DNA of 64,000 bases from Elusimicrobia bacterium GWF2_62_30 (GTDB lineage Bacteria; Elusimicrobiota; Elusimicrobia; Elusimicrobiales; UBA9959): positions 45,875 through 109,874 of the forward strand of contig MGUK01000039.1 of assembly GCA_001799995.1 (NCBI GenBank), written 5' to 3'. Below are positions 38,538 to 47,600 of the stretch, piece after piece. The position numbers and the translations under genes are program-made. The notes beneath the pieces were generated by a model. That model had not been told where the DNA came from, ran no database searches, and saw nothing but the letters and a program-made list of their open reading frames with translations. Position 1 is the first letter of the stretch, and the number at the start of each line of letters is the position of its first letter.

Positions 38538-39140
38538 TTACAGAAACCCGTTGTCTTTGAGGAATTCTTTGGTAATGCCCGGCGTGCGGGCGGAAGCGTA
38601 TTTACCGAGGATGTCGTATTCGATATTGAGCACCGCGCCCGGCTTCAGCCCCTTCAGCGCCGTGTGCTCCCACGTATGCGGGATCACAGCCGCCTTGAAC
38701 GAGCCCGCCGTAACGCCGTAAACCGTCAGGCTGATGCCGTTGAGCGCCACCGAGCCCTTCTCCACCATCACCGCCCCGGCGTCCTTCTCCACTTCTATCA
38801 CAACGCTGTTGCCGTCGGAGCGCGCCGCCAGCAGCCGCGCCGTTCCGTCGATATGCCCGGTAACGAAATGCCCGCCCAGCCGCGCGCCCACTTCCAGCGC
38901 CCGCTCCAGGTTCACCGCCGCGCCCGGCCTCAGCAGCCGCAGCGCTGTCTTCGCAAAGGTCTCCGGGCTTACCGCGAAGGAGGCCAGCCCCGGCTTGAAG
39001 CCCGTAACGGTCAGGCAGGCCCCGTTCACCGCCACGCTCTCGCCGTTGGCAAGCTTCCAGGACAGCGGCACGCAGACATGCAGCCCGGCCGGGGAAACAG
39101 CTTTAACTTTTTCTACGGCTTCTATTATACCCGTGAACAT
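38538..39140 (-). CDS. ribE: Riboflavin synthase, alpha subunit
   Basis: 200 aa with two tandem lumazine-binding barrels. It begins MFTGIIEAVEKV; domain 1 has NGACLTV and GGHFVTGHIDG, and domain 2 has LNGISLTV and IPHTWEHTAL. It dismutates two 6,7-dimethyl-8-ribityllumazine molecules to riboflavin. It directly abuts ribD and is the last gene of the riboswitch-controlled operon. The symbol follows Gram-negative usage (ribC in E. coli). Confidence 0.96.
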   Translation of the reverse strand: MFTGIIEAVEKVKAVSPAGLHVCVPLSWKLANGESVAVNGACLTVTGFKPGLASFAVSPETFAKTALRLLRPGAAVNLERALEVGARLGGHFVTGHIDGTARLLAARSDGNSVVIEVEKDAGAVMVEKGSVALNGISLTVYGVTAGSFKAAVIPHTWEHTALKGLKPGAVLNIEYDILGKYASARTPGITKEFLKDNGFL

Positions 39141-40232
39141 TTAAAACCTCAGGTCCAGCATCAGGTCCGCGCCGGCGTGGCCTATGGACGCTATCCTGGC
39201 CTTTATCCCCAGCTCTTTGCGCGCCGCGTTGAGGGCGTCCGGCCACACCATGGAATTGCGCGAAGCCGTGCCGCCGATTATCAGCGGCGAGACGAAGCAG
39301 ATGAAGCGGTCGGCCAGCCCCTCGCTGATGAACGAGCCGGCCACCTTGCCGCCGCCCTCCACCAGCACATGGCCCACGCCCAGGCCGGCCAGCGCCCGCA
39401 ACAGGGCCGGCAGCGAAACGCGGCCCTTTTCCGACGGGAGCACCAGTATCTTCGCGCGCCGCGAGAACCGCTTCATGGCGGTCACCGAAGCCTTATGGGT
39501 AGTGGCCACCACAACCCGCGCATTGCCGAAGAGCCGTGCGCCGTGCGGCACGCGGAACGTCGAATCCAGCACCACCACCCAGGGCTGCCGGAACGTCTTA
39601 ACGCCGCGCACGTTCAGGAGCGGGTCGTCGGCCAGCACCGTGCCGATGCCGGCCACCACCGCGTCCGCCTCGGCCCGCAGCTTATGCGCCTCATGCCGCG
39701 CCTCCGGCCCCGAGATCCAGCGCGAGCGCCCGGCCGCGTCGGCTATCCTGCCGTCGAGGCTCTGCGCTATTTTGACCGTAACATAAGGAAGGCCGGTGCG
39801 CATGAACTTGTTGAAAGCCGGGTTAAGGGCCTCGCACTCTTTCCGGAGCAGGCCGACCCTGACCTTGAGCCCGGCCTTCCGGAGCAGCGCGGCTGACTTC
39901 CCGCCGTTGGCGGGGTTCGGGTCCAAAGCGCCGATATACACGGCTTTTATCCCGGCCTTGATAAGCGCCTGCGTGCACGGGGGGGTTTTGCCGAAGGTAG
40001 AGCAGGGTTCCAGCGTGACGTAGACGGAGGCGCCCTTCGTACCGGCGCGGCAGGAACGCAGGGCATTGACCTCGGCGTGCGCGCAGCCGAAGCGCAGGTG
40101 CGCGCCTTCGCCGATGACGCGCCCGTCCTTGACCACGACCGCGCCTACCATCGGGTTGGGGTGCGCGCCGTAAAGTCCCCGGCGCGCCAGTTCGACGGCG
40201 CGGGACATGAATGCCTTATCTTTGTTCACCAT
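39141..40232 (-). CDS. ribD: Bifunctional pyrimidine deaminase / reductase RibD
   Basis: 363 aa from the ATG at 40232; the track's TTG start is nine codons upstream. Deaminase domain (1-145) with the zinc motif CAHAEVNAL and VTLEPCSTFGKTPPC; reductase domain (150-363) with VTVKIAQSLDGRIA and HVLVEGGGKVAGSFI. It carries out the second and third steps of riboflavin synthesis. It lies 46 nt after ribH and abuts ribE. Confidence 0.96.
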   Translation of the reverse strand: MVNKDKAFMSRAVELARRGLYGAHPNPMVGAVVVKDGRVIGEGAHLRFGCAHAEVNALRSCRAGTKGASVYVTLEPCSTFGKTPPCTQALIKAGIKAVYIGALDPNPANGGKSAALLRKAGLKVRVGLLRKECEALNPAFNKFMRTGLPYVTVKIAQSLDGRIADAAGRSRWISGPEARHEAHKLRAEADAVVAGIGTVLADDPLLNVRGVKTFRQPWVVVLDSTFRVPHGARLFGNARVVVATTHKASVTAMKRFSRRAKILVLPSEKGRVSLPALLRALAGLGVGHVLVEGGGKVAGSFISEGLADRFICFVSPLIIGGTASRNSMVWPDALNAARKELGIKARIASIGHAGADLMLDLRF

Positions 40233-40278
40233 AGTAATAACAGTGCGCGGCTGGCGCAAAAAACCCGCTGCGTACCGC

Positions 40279-40737
40279 TTACAGGTTCTTGAACAGGTTC
40301 GCCATCTCTATCGCGGACATGGCGGCCTCGGAGCCCTTGTTGCCGTGCTTGACGCCGGCGCGCTCAATGGCCTGCTCCAGCGTCTCGGTGGTTATCACGC
40401 CGAACGCCACGGGGACCTTGTGCTTCATGGAAACGGCGGCTATGCCCTTGGCCGTCTCCTGCGCGACGAAGTCGAAGTGGGGGGTATCGCCTTTAATGAC
40501 CGCGCCCAGGCAGATGATGGCGTCGTAGGGCCCGGCGGCGAGCTTCTCGCACACCACGGGGATCTCGTAAGCGCCGGGCGTCTTGACCACGGTGATGTCC
40601 TTCTCGTCCGCGCCGTGGCGCTTGAGCGTGTCCACCGCCCCGTCCAGCAGCCGGCTGGTGAGGAAGTCGTTGAAGCGCGACACCACTATCGCGAATTTAA
40701 GCTTGCCCGCGTTGAAACCGCCTTCTATAGTTTTCAT
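40279..40737 (-). CDS. ribH: 6,7-dimethyl-8-ribityllumazine synthase
   Basis: 152 aa. Substrate-binding motifs are present: [47 protein letters not shown] and [18 protein letters not shown]. It condenses 3,4-dihydroxy-2-butanone 4-phosphate with the pyrimidine from RibD. It starts with an AGGAG site and overlaps ribBA by 4 nt. Confidence 0.97.
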   Translation of the reverse strand: MKTIEGGFNAGKLKFAIVVSRFNDFLTSRLLDGAVDTLKRHGADEKDITVVKTPGAYEIPVVCEKLAAGPYDAIICLGAVIKGDTPHFDFVAQETAKGIAAVSMKHKVPVAFGVITTETLEQAIERAGVKHGNKGSEAAMSAIEMANLFKNL

Positions 40738-41954
40738 TTTTTCTCCTGTCCGCTCCCGATAAGATGCCCCATTTTATCTTTCTTCGTCTTCAGGTAACGC
40801 GCGTTGTGCCGGTTGGGGCCTATTACCAGCGGCACGCGCTCCTTGATCTCCAGGCCATAGCCTTTCAGGCCCACTATCTTGCGGGGATTGTTGGTTATAA
40901 GCCTCAGGCGGTGAAGCCCCAGCGAGCAGAGTATCTGGGCGCCTATGCCGTAATCGCGCAGGTCGGCGGCAAAGCCGAGCGCCTCGTTGGCGGTGACGGT
41001 ATCGTAGCCCTTGTCCTGCAGGCTGTAGGCCTTGATCTTGTTGCCCAGGCCTATGCCGCGCCCTTCCTGCCGCATGTAAAGGATGGCCCCGGCGCCTTCA
41101 GCCGCTATCAGGCGCATGGCGGCCTGCAGTTGGGGGCCGCAGTCGCAGCGGCGGGAGCCGAACACGTCGCCGGTCAGGCATTCCGAGTGCACCCGGACCA
41201 GCGCCGGGTCGCCTATCCTGCCCAGAGTAAGCGCCACATGTTCCAGGCCGGTCAGCCTTTCCTTATATATAGCGATATCGAAAGTGCCGTACTTGGTGGG
41301 CAGGGTGGAAACGGCCGTTTTCTCCACAAGGGTCTCCTTGCGGCGGCGGTAGGCGATAAGGTCGGCGATGGTGCCCAGTTTCAGCTTGTGGCGCGCGGCG
41401 AAGCGCGCCAGCTCGGGCAGCCTGGCCATGGTGCCGTCGGGGTTCATGATCTCGCAGATCACGCCCGCGCCGGGCAGACCGGCCAGTTTTATCAGGTCGG
41501 TGCAAGCCTCCGTATGGCCGGCCCTGGCCAGCACGCCGCCCTTGCGGGCCTTGAGGGGGAAGATGTGCCCGGGCCGGGTGAGGTCCGAAGGCAAAGCGCC
41601 GGGATCGGAAAGTATCTTAAGGGTGCGGGCCCGGTCCGCGGCGGAGATGCCGGTAGTCACGCCCTCGGCGGCATCCACGGAGATCAGCCAGTTGGTCTTG
41701 TACGGGTCGGTATTGTCGCGCTCCATCTGGAACAGGTTCAGGGCGGAGGCCCGGTCCTCTTCCAGCGGGGCGCAGATAAGGCCGCGCCCGTATTTAGCCA
41801 TGAAGTTGATCTTGCCCGCGGTAGCGAAACGCCCGGCCAGGACCAGGTCGCCTTCGTTCTCGCGCGCCTCGTCGTCGGTCAGTATCACCATCCGGCCGCG
41901 CCGGATCTCGCCGATTATCTCTTCCGCGGGAGAGAACATGTTCATTTTAGTCAT
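40734..41954 (-). CDS. ribBA: DHBP synthase / GTP cyclohydrolase II fusion (RibBA)
   Basis: 406 aa. N-terminal DHBP synthase (to about 205) with [16 protein letters not shown] and [12 protein letters not shown]-terminal GTP cyclohydrolase II (from about 210) with [18 protein letters not shown] and [17 protein letters not shown]. It makes both precursors of riboflavin. No SD precedes the ATG; instead the U-tract of a riboswitch terminator touches it. A second ATG three codons in is possible. Confidence 0.96.
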   Translation of the reverse strand: MTKMNMFSPAEEIIGEIRRGRMVILTDDEARENEGDLVLAGRFATAGKINFMAKYGRGLICAPLEEDRASALNLFQMERDNTDPYKTNWLISVDAAEGVTTGISAADRARTLKILSDPGALPSDLTRPGHIFPLKARKGGVLARAGHTEACTDLIKLAGLPGAGVICEIMNPDGTMARLPELARFAARHKLKLGTIADLIAYRRRKETLVEKTAVSTLPTKYGTFDIAIYKERLTGLEHVALTLGRIGDPALVRVHSECLTGDVFGSRRCDCGPQLQAAMRLIAAEGAGAILYMRQEGRGIGLGNKIKAYSLQDKGYDTVTANEALGFAADLRDYGIGAQILCSLGLHRLRLITNNPRKIVGLKGYGLEIKERVPLVIGPNRHNARYLKTKKDKMGHLIGSGQEKK

Positions 41955-41985
41955 AAAAAAAGCCCTGAAGAACCGTCTTCAGGGC
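41955..41985 (-). terminator. Riboswitch-controlled terminator before ribBA
   Basis: A 9-bp stem GCCCTGAAG/CTTCAGGGC with a 6-nt loop is followed by U7, which ends directly at the ribBA ATG. Its 3' arm repeats 12 nt of the aptamer 5' end (GTTCTTCAGGGC), so the aptamer 3' strand GAAGAAC can pair with either, a clear antiterminator design. Confidence 0.93.
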
Positions 41986-42045
41986 CGCAACGCAGTCCGG
42001 GTAAGCGGCAAGGCGGCTTAATGCCCGCCCTGCCTTACGCCGCTC

Positions 42046-42207
42046 GTTCTTCTTTCATCCGGACTTTACCGTCGGCCCCGGAATTTAACCGGGTCTGCCG
42101 CGGGCTTGGCCGTCTTGCGCATAGCGCTTGGTACGGCACAGCCATTGGCTTGCGGGCTTCCATCGCTGGTTACCGCCGGTGGGGAATTTCGCCCCGCCCT
42201 GAAGAAC
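42046..42207 (-). promoter_or_regulatory. FMN riboswitch (RFN element)
   Basis: Conserved RFN blocks are all present on the minus strand: GGGCGGGGCGAAATTCCCC, ACCGGCGGTAA, AGCCCGC, GCAGACCCGGTTAAATTCC and GCCGACGGTAAAGTCCGGAT. The P1 stem is GTTCTTC/GAAGAAC. FMN binding should favour the terminator at 41962-41985 and shut off the ribBA-ribH-ribD-ribE operon. The linker to the terminator contains another long hairpin around 42001-42043. Confidence 0.97.
42117..42152 (-). repeat. Mini-hairpin repeat inside the riboswitch variable arm
   Basis: GCGC-ATA-GCGC, TACGGCAC and AGCC-ATT-GGCT occur in the same order as in the nuoE-nuoF spacer copy, 28 of 33 positions identical. It occupies the arm of the FMN aptamer that varies between species, so it need not disturb ligand binding. 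Confidence 0.75.
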
Positions 42208-42214
42208 TTATTTA

Positions 42215-42220
42215 ATTATA
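42215..42220 (-). promoter_or_regulatory. -10 element of the rib operon
   Basis: TATAAT on the minus strand lies about 8 nt before the aptamer 5' end, so transcription would start at the P1 stem. No good -35 box is seen. Confidence 0.6.
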
Positions 42221-42239
42221 CAAAAAACACCGCCGCCGG

Positions 42240-43265
42240 CTACCGGCTGGCTTTGACCGAGCGGTCCACTTCCTTGTACACGTAGGCCGAGACGGATTTT
42301 ATATACGCCTCCAGGCGCTCCAGGCTGCCGCCCTTGGCCATTACGCACAGCAGATAAGGCCGCCGTGAATAATAGATCACGCCGCAGTCCTGCAGCTGAC
42401 GCTCGCCGCCAAGGGTGCCGCCTTCGCCGTATTTATGGGAAACCACCGTGCCGGCGGGCACTCCGGCTACAAGGCCTTCGTTGAACTCGGACTGGCTTAA
42501 ATGCCGCAGCAGTTTTTCGGAATTCCGCCTGCTGAGGTAGGAGGCGTTGAAAAGAATACGATAAAAAGTAGCGAAAGAGCGGATGGACAAAGTGCCGTCT
42601 ATTTTCTCAAGCACGTCCTTTTCCACGCCCAGGGCCTTGTACAGTTCGGTAAGATAGGTGCCGGGGATCGCGCCGAAAAGCAGGAAAAGCGCCTGGTTGT
42701 CCGAATGCCTGATCATAGCCTCGATCAGGTAGTCCACGGTATATTCCCGGCCGAGCTGTATCTGTTGTTGCGGCACTATCGCCTGAATCCTGTCGGGCGG
42801 CAAAGGCACTTCCTTCTCATACTTCAGCTTCCTGGAGAGTATAGAGGGGTCCTCCTCGGCGGCCTTATAGAAGGACATGGCGATCGGGATCTTCAGCAGG
42901 CTGGCGGGGCGGAATTTCTGATTCTCGTTTATTCCGAACCAGGGCCCGTTGTTCATATCCCTGAAGTAAAGCGCGGAACCGGTGATAGTCCCGCTTTTGC
43001 GGCTGGAGGCGTCCAGGGCCACCAGCCCGTCCTTGAAGGAGCGGATAAGCACGTTCAGGCGCCCCTCGCTCTTTTCGCACTCGAGCAGCGGGTTGATCAG
43101 CTGATAGCCCTCCTGGCGCACCTCCACATCGTCCCCGGCGTCCGCCTGCGGCAAGGGGTGAACGGCCTTAAGGAAATATCCGGCCAGGATACCGGCGGCG
43201 AAAGCGGGTACCAGGGCCCAGTAACGTTTTATGGGATTCGCTCCCTCGGACTTTGTCTGCTGCAT
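42240..43265 (-). CDS. Class A beta-lactamase-fold serine hydrolase, membrane-anchored
   Basis: 341 aa with an N-terminal membrane anchor (about 15-35). SxxK is PASLLKIPI, the SDN motif is IRHSDNQAL, and the third motif is KYG in SHKYGEGG, so the penicillin-recognising fold is clear. The omega-loop ExxLN, with the deacylating Glu of class A beta-lactamases, is not recognisable between SDN and the third motif. It may therefore bind peptidoglycan or act as a peptidase rather than confer resistance. SD GGAGA precedes the ATG. Confidence 0.8.
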   Translation of the reverse strand: MQQTKSEGANPIKRYWALVPAFAAGILAGYFLKAVHPLPQADAGDDVEVRQEGYQLINPLLECEKSEGRLNVLIRSFKDGLVALDASSRKSGTITGSALYFRDMNNGPWFGINENQKFRPASLLKIPIAMSFYKAAEEDPSILSRKLKYEKEVPLPPDRIQAIVPQQQIQLGREYTVDYLIEAMIRHSDNQALFLLFGAIPGTYLTELYKALGVEKDVLEKIDGTLSIRSFATFYRILFNASYLSRRNSEKLLRHLSQSEFNEGLVAGVPAGTVVSHKYGEGGTLGGERQLQDCGVIYYSRRPYLLCVMAKGGSLERLEAYIKSVSAYVYKEVDRSVKASR

Positions 43266-43352
43266 AAGATCTCCGCCGGCGGCCGGCTCGCTCAGGAACC
43301 GTCATGGCATCCAAATTCTACTATATCAGGGCGCCCGGCAATGGTATTTTAT

Positions 43353-43393
43353 AAAAAAAAGGCGCAGAAAACCCGACACTACGTTGTCGGGTT
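43353..43393 (-). terminator. Probable terminator after the metallo-beta-lactamase gene
   Basis: A 9-bp stem AACCCGACA/TGTCGGGTT with a 6-nt loop is followed on the minus strand by TTTTC and, 9 nt further, by U8. The rest of the 193-nt gap to 43265 holds a possible TAGAAT -10 for the beta-lactamase-fold gene and no other recognisable element. Confidence 0.7.
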
Positions 43394-43458
43394 CGTCTGC
43401 TAAGCTATATGCGTATCCAGGCGCTTAAGGAGGAAAGATGCGGGCTCCGGTCAGGAAC

Positions 43459-44451
43459 TTAGTTCAGGGAAACCACTCCCCCGGCGCTGGCCAGCAGGGC
43501 CGCGAAGGGGGAATATTCCAGGGTCCCGTCGAGGTCGGTGCGGAAGATCTGCGCGCCGGCGGCCGCCAGCCTGTCCAGGGCGGCCGGGGTCGGATGGCCG
43601 TAATTATTCTTACCTACCTCTATATAGGCCTTGGCCGGCTTCACAACGTTAAGAAAGGCCTGGGAGGAAGAATACTTGCTGCCGTGGTGGCCCACCTTGA
43701 GAACGTCCGCCTTAAGTTCGCTGCCGAAAGCGGCCACCATCCGGGCTTCTATCGCGGCGGAAGCGTCCCCGGTAAAAAGCACGGAGGCGCCCCGGTAAGA
43801 AAGTTTAAGGACGATGGAACAATCGTTAACGTTCTCACCGGAACTTTTCTGCTGGGCCGGGCAGGAATTAAAAACTTTAGCGCCTACGCCGCCCGCGCCC
43901 CATGAGAGGCTGTCGCCGGGGGCGGGATAAACGGTGTTGACGCCCAAAGAGCTTACCTGGTCGCGCAGCTTATTGTCGGTGGAGGCGCCGGTATTATCCA
44001 GGCGGGTATCATAGAAGTTGCCGACGCTGAGATTGGAGAAAACGTACTGAAGTCCGTTGTAATGGTCGGAATGGGGGTGGGTGAGCACGACATGGTCTAT
44101 TTTGGTAACGTTCTTGCCGGCAAAAAAAGAAGCCAGGCCGGCGCCGGAGGCGGAGGGGCCGCCGTCAATAAGGGCGTTCTGCCCGTTGGGCAGTTCAATG
44201 TAGATCGCGTCGCCCTGGCCCACGCTGAGGAAATATACATTAAAGCCGGGCGCCGCGGTGTAGCGGGTAGCCTCGGAAGGCGCGGGAGCCAGCGGCACCT
44301 CTGTCCCGGAAGCCGAAAAGGCCAGCTGGCTGAACGCCTGCGCGTTCAACCGGGCGGGGGAGAGCCATAGCGCGGAGAGAAGCAGGAACAAAGCCGCGGT
44401 CTGGGCTTTGCGTATAACGGGTGCTGGAGAATTAAGTGTCACACGATGCAT
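43459..44451 (-). CDS. Secreted ComEC/Rec2-like metallo-beta-lactamase protein
   Basis: 330 aa from the ATG at 44451, which has GGAGG 5 nt upstream; the track's GTG is two codons earlier. A signal peptide (about 15-38) precedes a metallo-beta-lactamase domain with LIDGGPSASG, the metal motif LTHPHSDHYNG, FTGDASAA and LKVGHHGSKYS. This subgroup resembles the ComEC C-terminal nuclease-like domain but is free-standing. Extracellular or periplasmic DNA cleavage is possible; the substrate is not shown. A structured leader covers its ribosome site. Confidence 0.85.
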   Translation of the reverse strand: MHRVTLNSPAPVIRKAQTAALFLLLSALWLSPARLNAQAFSQLAFSASGTEVPLAPAPSEATRYTAAPGFNVYFLSVGQGDAIYIELPNGQNALIDGGPSASGAGLASFFAGKNVTKIDHVVLTHPHSDHYNGLQYVFSNLSVGNFYDTRLDNTGASTDNKLRDQVSSLGVNTVYPAPGDSLSWGAGGVGAKVFNSCPAQQKSSGENVNDCSIVLKLSYRGASVLFTGDASAAIEARMVAAFGSELKADVLKVGHHGSKYSSSQAFLNVVKPAKAYIEVGKNNYGHPTPAALDRLAAAGAQIFRTDLDGTLEYSPFAALLASAGGVVSLN

Positions 44452-44574
44452 ATCCACCTCCCGAAGCGCGCAGGCGTTTACCGAACCGAGGCCTGCGTCG
44501 CTGCAGTGGTGAATCCGGATTAAGGTCCGGAGGTGGATACTCCCCGGCCTATCCCGGGGATTACACAGCAGCTG
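44449..44574 (-). promoter_or_regulatory. Structured leader that can hide the ribosome site (candidate riboregulator)
   Basis: On the minus strand a 5-bp closing stem GCUGC/GCAGC encloses two hairpins (CCCCGG/CCGGGG and UCCGGA/UCCGGA). A third hairpin (CGCAGGC/GCCUGCG) follows, then the SD. The junction strand UAUCCACCUCC (44529-44539) is perfectly complementary over 11 nt to GGAGGUGGAUA (44451-44461), which contains the SD and touches the AUG. No known riboswitch class is recognised. Confidence 0.65.
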
Positions 44575-44600
44575 GGTATACGATAACTCCAGGATTGATT

Positions 44601-44660
44601 TTGCTCAAGGGCCAAAGGACCTATGCCAATATAGGCCCTAAGTCCTATTTTCGAAAGCTG
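44601..44660 (-). other. Palindromic segment after the 1023-aa repeat protein gene
   Basis: Minus-strand GGGCCUAU and AUAGGUCC form an 8-bp stem (one G-U) with a 6-nt loop, nested among GGCCCU and AGGAC repeats. It lies between the stop of the repeat protein and the structured leader. No U-tract follows, so it is more likely an RNA-processing or stability element than a terminator. Confidence 0.45.
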
Positions 44661-44676
44661 GGCCTGTGGTGGCGGC

Positions 44677-47600
44677 CTACCAGCAGGATTCCAGGCCCCT
44701 GGAGCCGGCCAGGGCCCATTGCCCCGACAAAGTCCCCGTCGCCACGCAGAGGTCGGCAATGGTCGAATTGCCCACCACCTGCCCGCTGGCGCCGGGAGCC
44801 AGGGACTGCAACTGCGCGGAGGTCAGCCAGCGGGGCTGCCAGTAGCCTTCCGCGGTAATGGTGGAACGGTTGACGCCGCTGCCGAATACCGCCGCGCCAT
44901 TTACGTCCAGGGTCAGGGCCGGCGAAACGGTGCCGATACCGACCTTGCCGTCCATTTTCACGTTGAACGTGGACCCGGCCAGTTTAAAGAGGTCATCCGA
45001 AGCCGACAGGTACTGACCGGTAACCACAAAGGAGGACCTGACGATCAATCCGCCGCCGACGTCCAGCTTCCTGTCCGGCACCGTGGAACCTATGCCGATA
45101 TTGCCGCTCCTTGCTATGCGGTAAGCTTCCACGCCGCCGACCCCGCCCTCCAGCGTGTCCGTATTCGACCGGAAGATAAAGTCATAAGTCCCGCTCAAGG
45201 TCCCCATTACCGCTTTTTTAGGCGCGGCGGCTTCCTCGAAGACTATCGAACTGCTGGAATCGGTGTAATCAGAAGGGTTCAGGCGTATGCGGGCCGGCCC
45301 GGAAAGGTTGCTCCCGTCGTAGCCCACGTACATGTCGCCGACGACGTGCAGGGAGGCCCTGGGGACCTTAACGCCTACGCCGACGCGCCCCGCCGTGGTC
45401 ACCACCAGGTCGTAATCTATGCCCTCGGTGGGATTGGTGCCTATGACCATAGTATAGGTTTCGGCGCCGGTCTCGGACACGCCGAAGCGCGCGCCGGGGG
45501 TCTGGGTGCCCACGCCCAGGACACCGCTCACGTAGGAAGTGGGCGCCGCCAGCGTCAGCACGCCGCTCTGATTGCCGTAATAGCCGCCGCGCGCGCTGAT
45601 GGTTGACGTAGCCATTATGTCGCCGACCACGGTAAGCTTGTGGGTGATGGTCGTAGTAGCAATGCCGACCCCTGAGGAGGCGGTGCTTATGTACATTATC
45701 GCGCCCGCTACCGACGGGCCGAAGAGCGTGGCCACATTTATATTAAGGCTTCCCACCGGGCTGGCGGTGCCTATGCCGTACTGCCAGTTGCCGGAGCTGT
45801 CCGCTTTTACGCGGAAAACCTCCTGGCCGCCGGTAGCCGGGTCCGAGCCGGCCGCCCGGTAGACCAGGTCGCGCCCGCCCGCCGGGAAGCCCAGCGCGCC
45901 CTGGCTCGTGGTCACGGACAGGGATTCGTCGGCCCAGCGCACATAGCCTGGCGCGGCGTTCGCGTAGATATAAAGGCTGGCCGGGCTGGCGGCCGCGTTT
46001 GAGATCTTTATCTGCCTGTTAACCTCAAGAGGCGCGGAGGGGGCGGCCACCTGCACCCCCACATTGCCGCCGGTGGTAACGGAAAGGCTGTAGGCGCTCA
46101 TGGCCGCGGCGCTGGAAGCCGTGAAGGCATAGAACTGGCCCGCGCCGGAAACCACCGCCAGGCTGGAACCGGTCACGCTAAGGCTGCCCGTCATGGAATC
46201 GCCGGCTTTCGAGACCCTGGAGGAGTCCGTGCCCAGCACCCCGCTCAGCAGCGAGCCGTTGCCCGCGAAGAAGGGCGCGCTTACCGTGCCGCCCGCGGTA
46301 ATTCCCGACGAGGTCTGGACGCTGTCTCCCGCGACGTTGGTAAACACGGCGCTGGACGCCGTCACGGTCTGGGCGAACACGCCCGAGCCGGCGCTGACCG
46401 CCCCCTGCACGGAAAGCGGGCTGGAGGGGGAAGCCGTCCCGATGCCAACATACCCCCGCGTGGAAACATAAAGATGGTAGACGGACAGCGAAGGGTCCGA
46501 CGTAACGGCGAAGGAGAAGGGGTCGGCCGCGTTCGTGTTCACCACGGTAAGGCTCGATCCCGCTATGCGCAGTGGACCTGTCATGGTATCCCCGGCCTTC
46601 AGGACCGCGGGCAGGCTGGTAAGGCCGGCGCCGCTGCCGTAATATACGGCCCCGGGCGCCAGGTACATATGGCTGGAAATATAGACGCCGCCGTAATTGG
46701 CCTGCGAGGCGGAAGAGAGCTCGACGTTGGCCGCGAACTTCACCTTCGGCGACGCCGTCCCGAGCGCGGAGGTGACCGTTAGGCTGGAGCCGGACAGCGT
46801 GAACTGGCCGGTCATGGTATCGCCCGCCTTCCTGATCAGGCCGGTCAGCGTCGTGCCGTCGCCGTAATAAGAAGACGAATGAACGCTACCCTGGCCCGTG
46901 ACGCGGAACACGTCCGCCGTCCCTGTGGTGACGAGTATGATATTGCCCGAAGTTCCTGCCGCCGAATAGATATGGAAGCGGGCCTGCGGCACGCCGGTGG
47001 AAATACCGACGTTGCCGTCGTTGGTGCTGTAAAGGTCGATGCCGTCCACTTTCCACATGGTGTCGCCGGCCGCATGGGTCTGGATAGAGCCGTCGGGGAA
47101 CATGAACCCGTTGCCCTCGCCGCGGCTTTCCACTATGCCCGCCACGCTCAGCTTCTGGCCGGGCGAAATGGAACCCACGGAAATGCCGCCCTGCACGTAC
47201 AGGTTGGTGGAAATGGTTATACCGCCGTTGGCCGTGACCGACAGCGCCGAAATAGTGTCCGCGGGAAAGACCGGGATCGCAGCGGCGGCGGTGGAGGCGT
47301 ACAGGGAGCTAAAGGCGTAAGGGGAGGCCTGCAGCCGCACGCGCGGGGACATGCCCTCGTACGCGCCGGAGCAACTGCCGTCGGCGTCCAGCTGTATCTC
47401 CAGCCAGAGGTCCTGATACCCGGTAAAGACCGAGGCGGGGATGCCGCCGGAAGCGCTGCCTATCTCCACGTCGTAGCGGCCCTTCGCGAGCGGCACGTCG
47501 CAGCGGCTTTCGGTGAAAAGAACGGCTCCTCCGGAAGCGGCGTCGTAGAAGACGAACTTTATGTCCTGGGGGGCTTCCAGCGGCAGGTTCGAGACCCGGC

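Noticed and set aside
42240-43265. Antibiotic-resistance beta-lactamase
   Set aside because: Only the fold motifs are secure; the deacylating Glu region is not seen, so a resistance claim is not supported.
43438-43905. Plus-strand 155-aa ORF with a perfect AAGGAGG site
   Set aside because: It is almost wholly antisense to the conserved metallo-beta-lactamase domain, and its protein is compositionally like other shadow ORFs. The SD match is probably chance.
44461-44520. Cyclic-di-GMP (GEMM-I) riboswitch, because of a GACGCA...GCC-like segment
   Set aside because: The core GCACAGGGCAAACC block and the tetraloop-receptor arrangement are missing; only a few bases agree.
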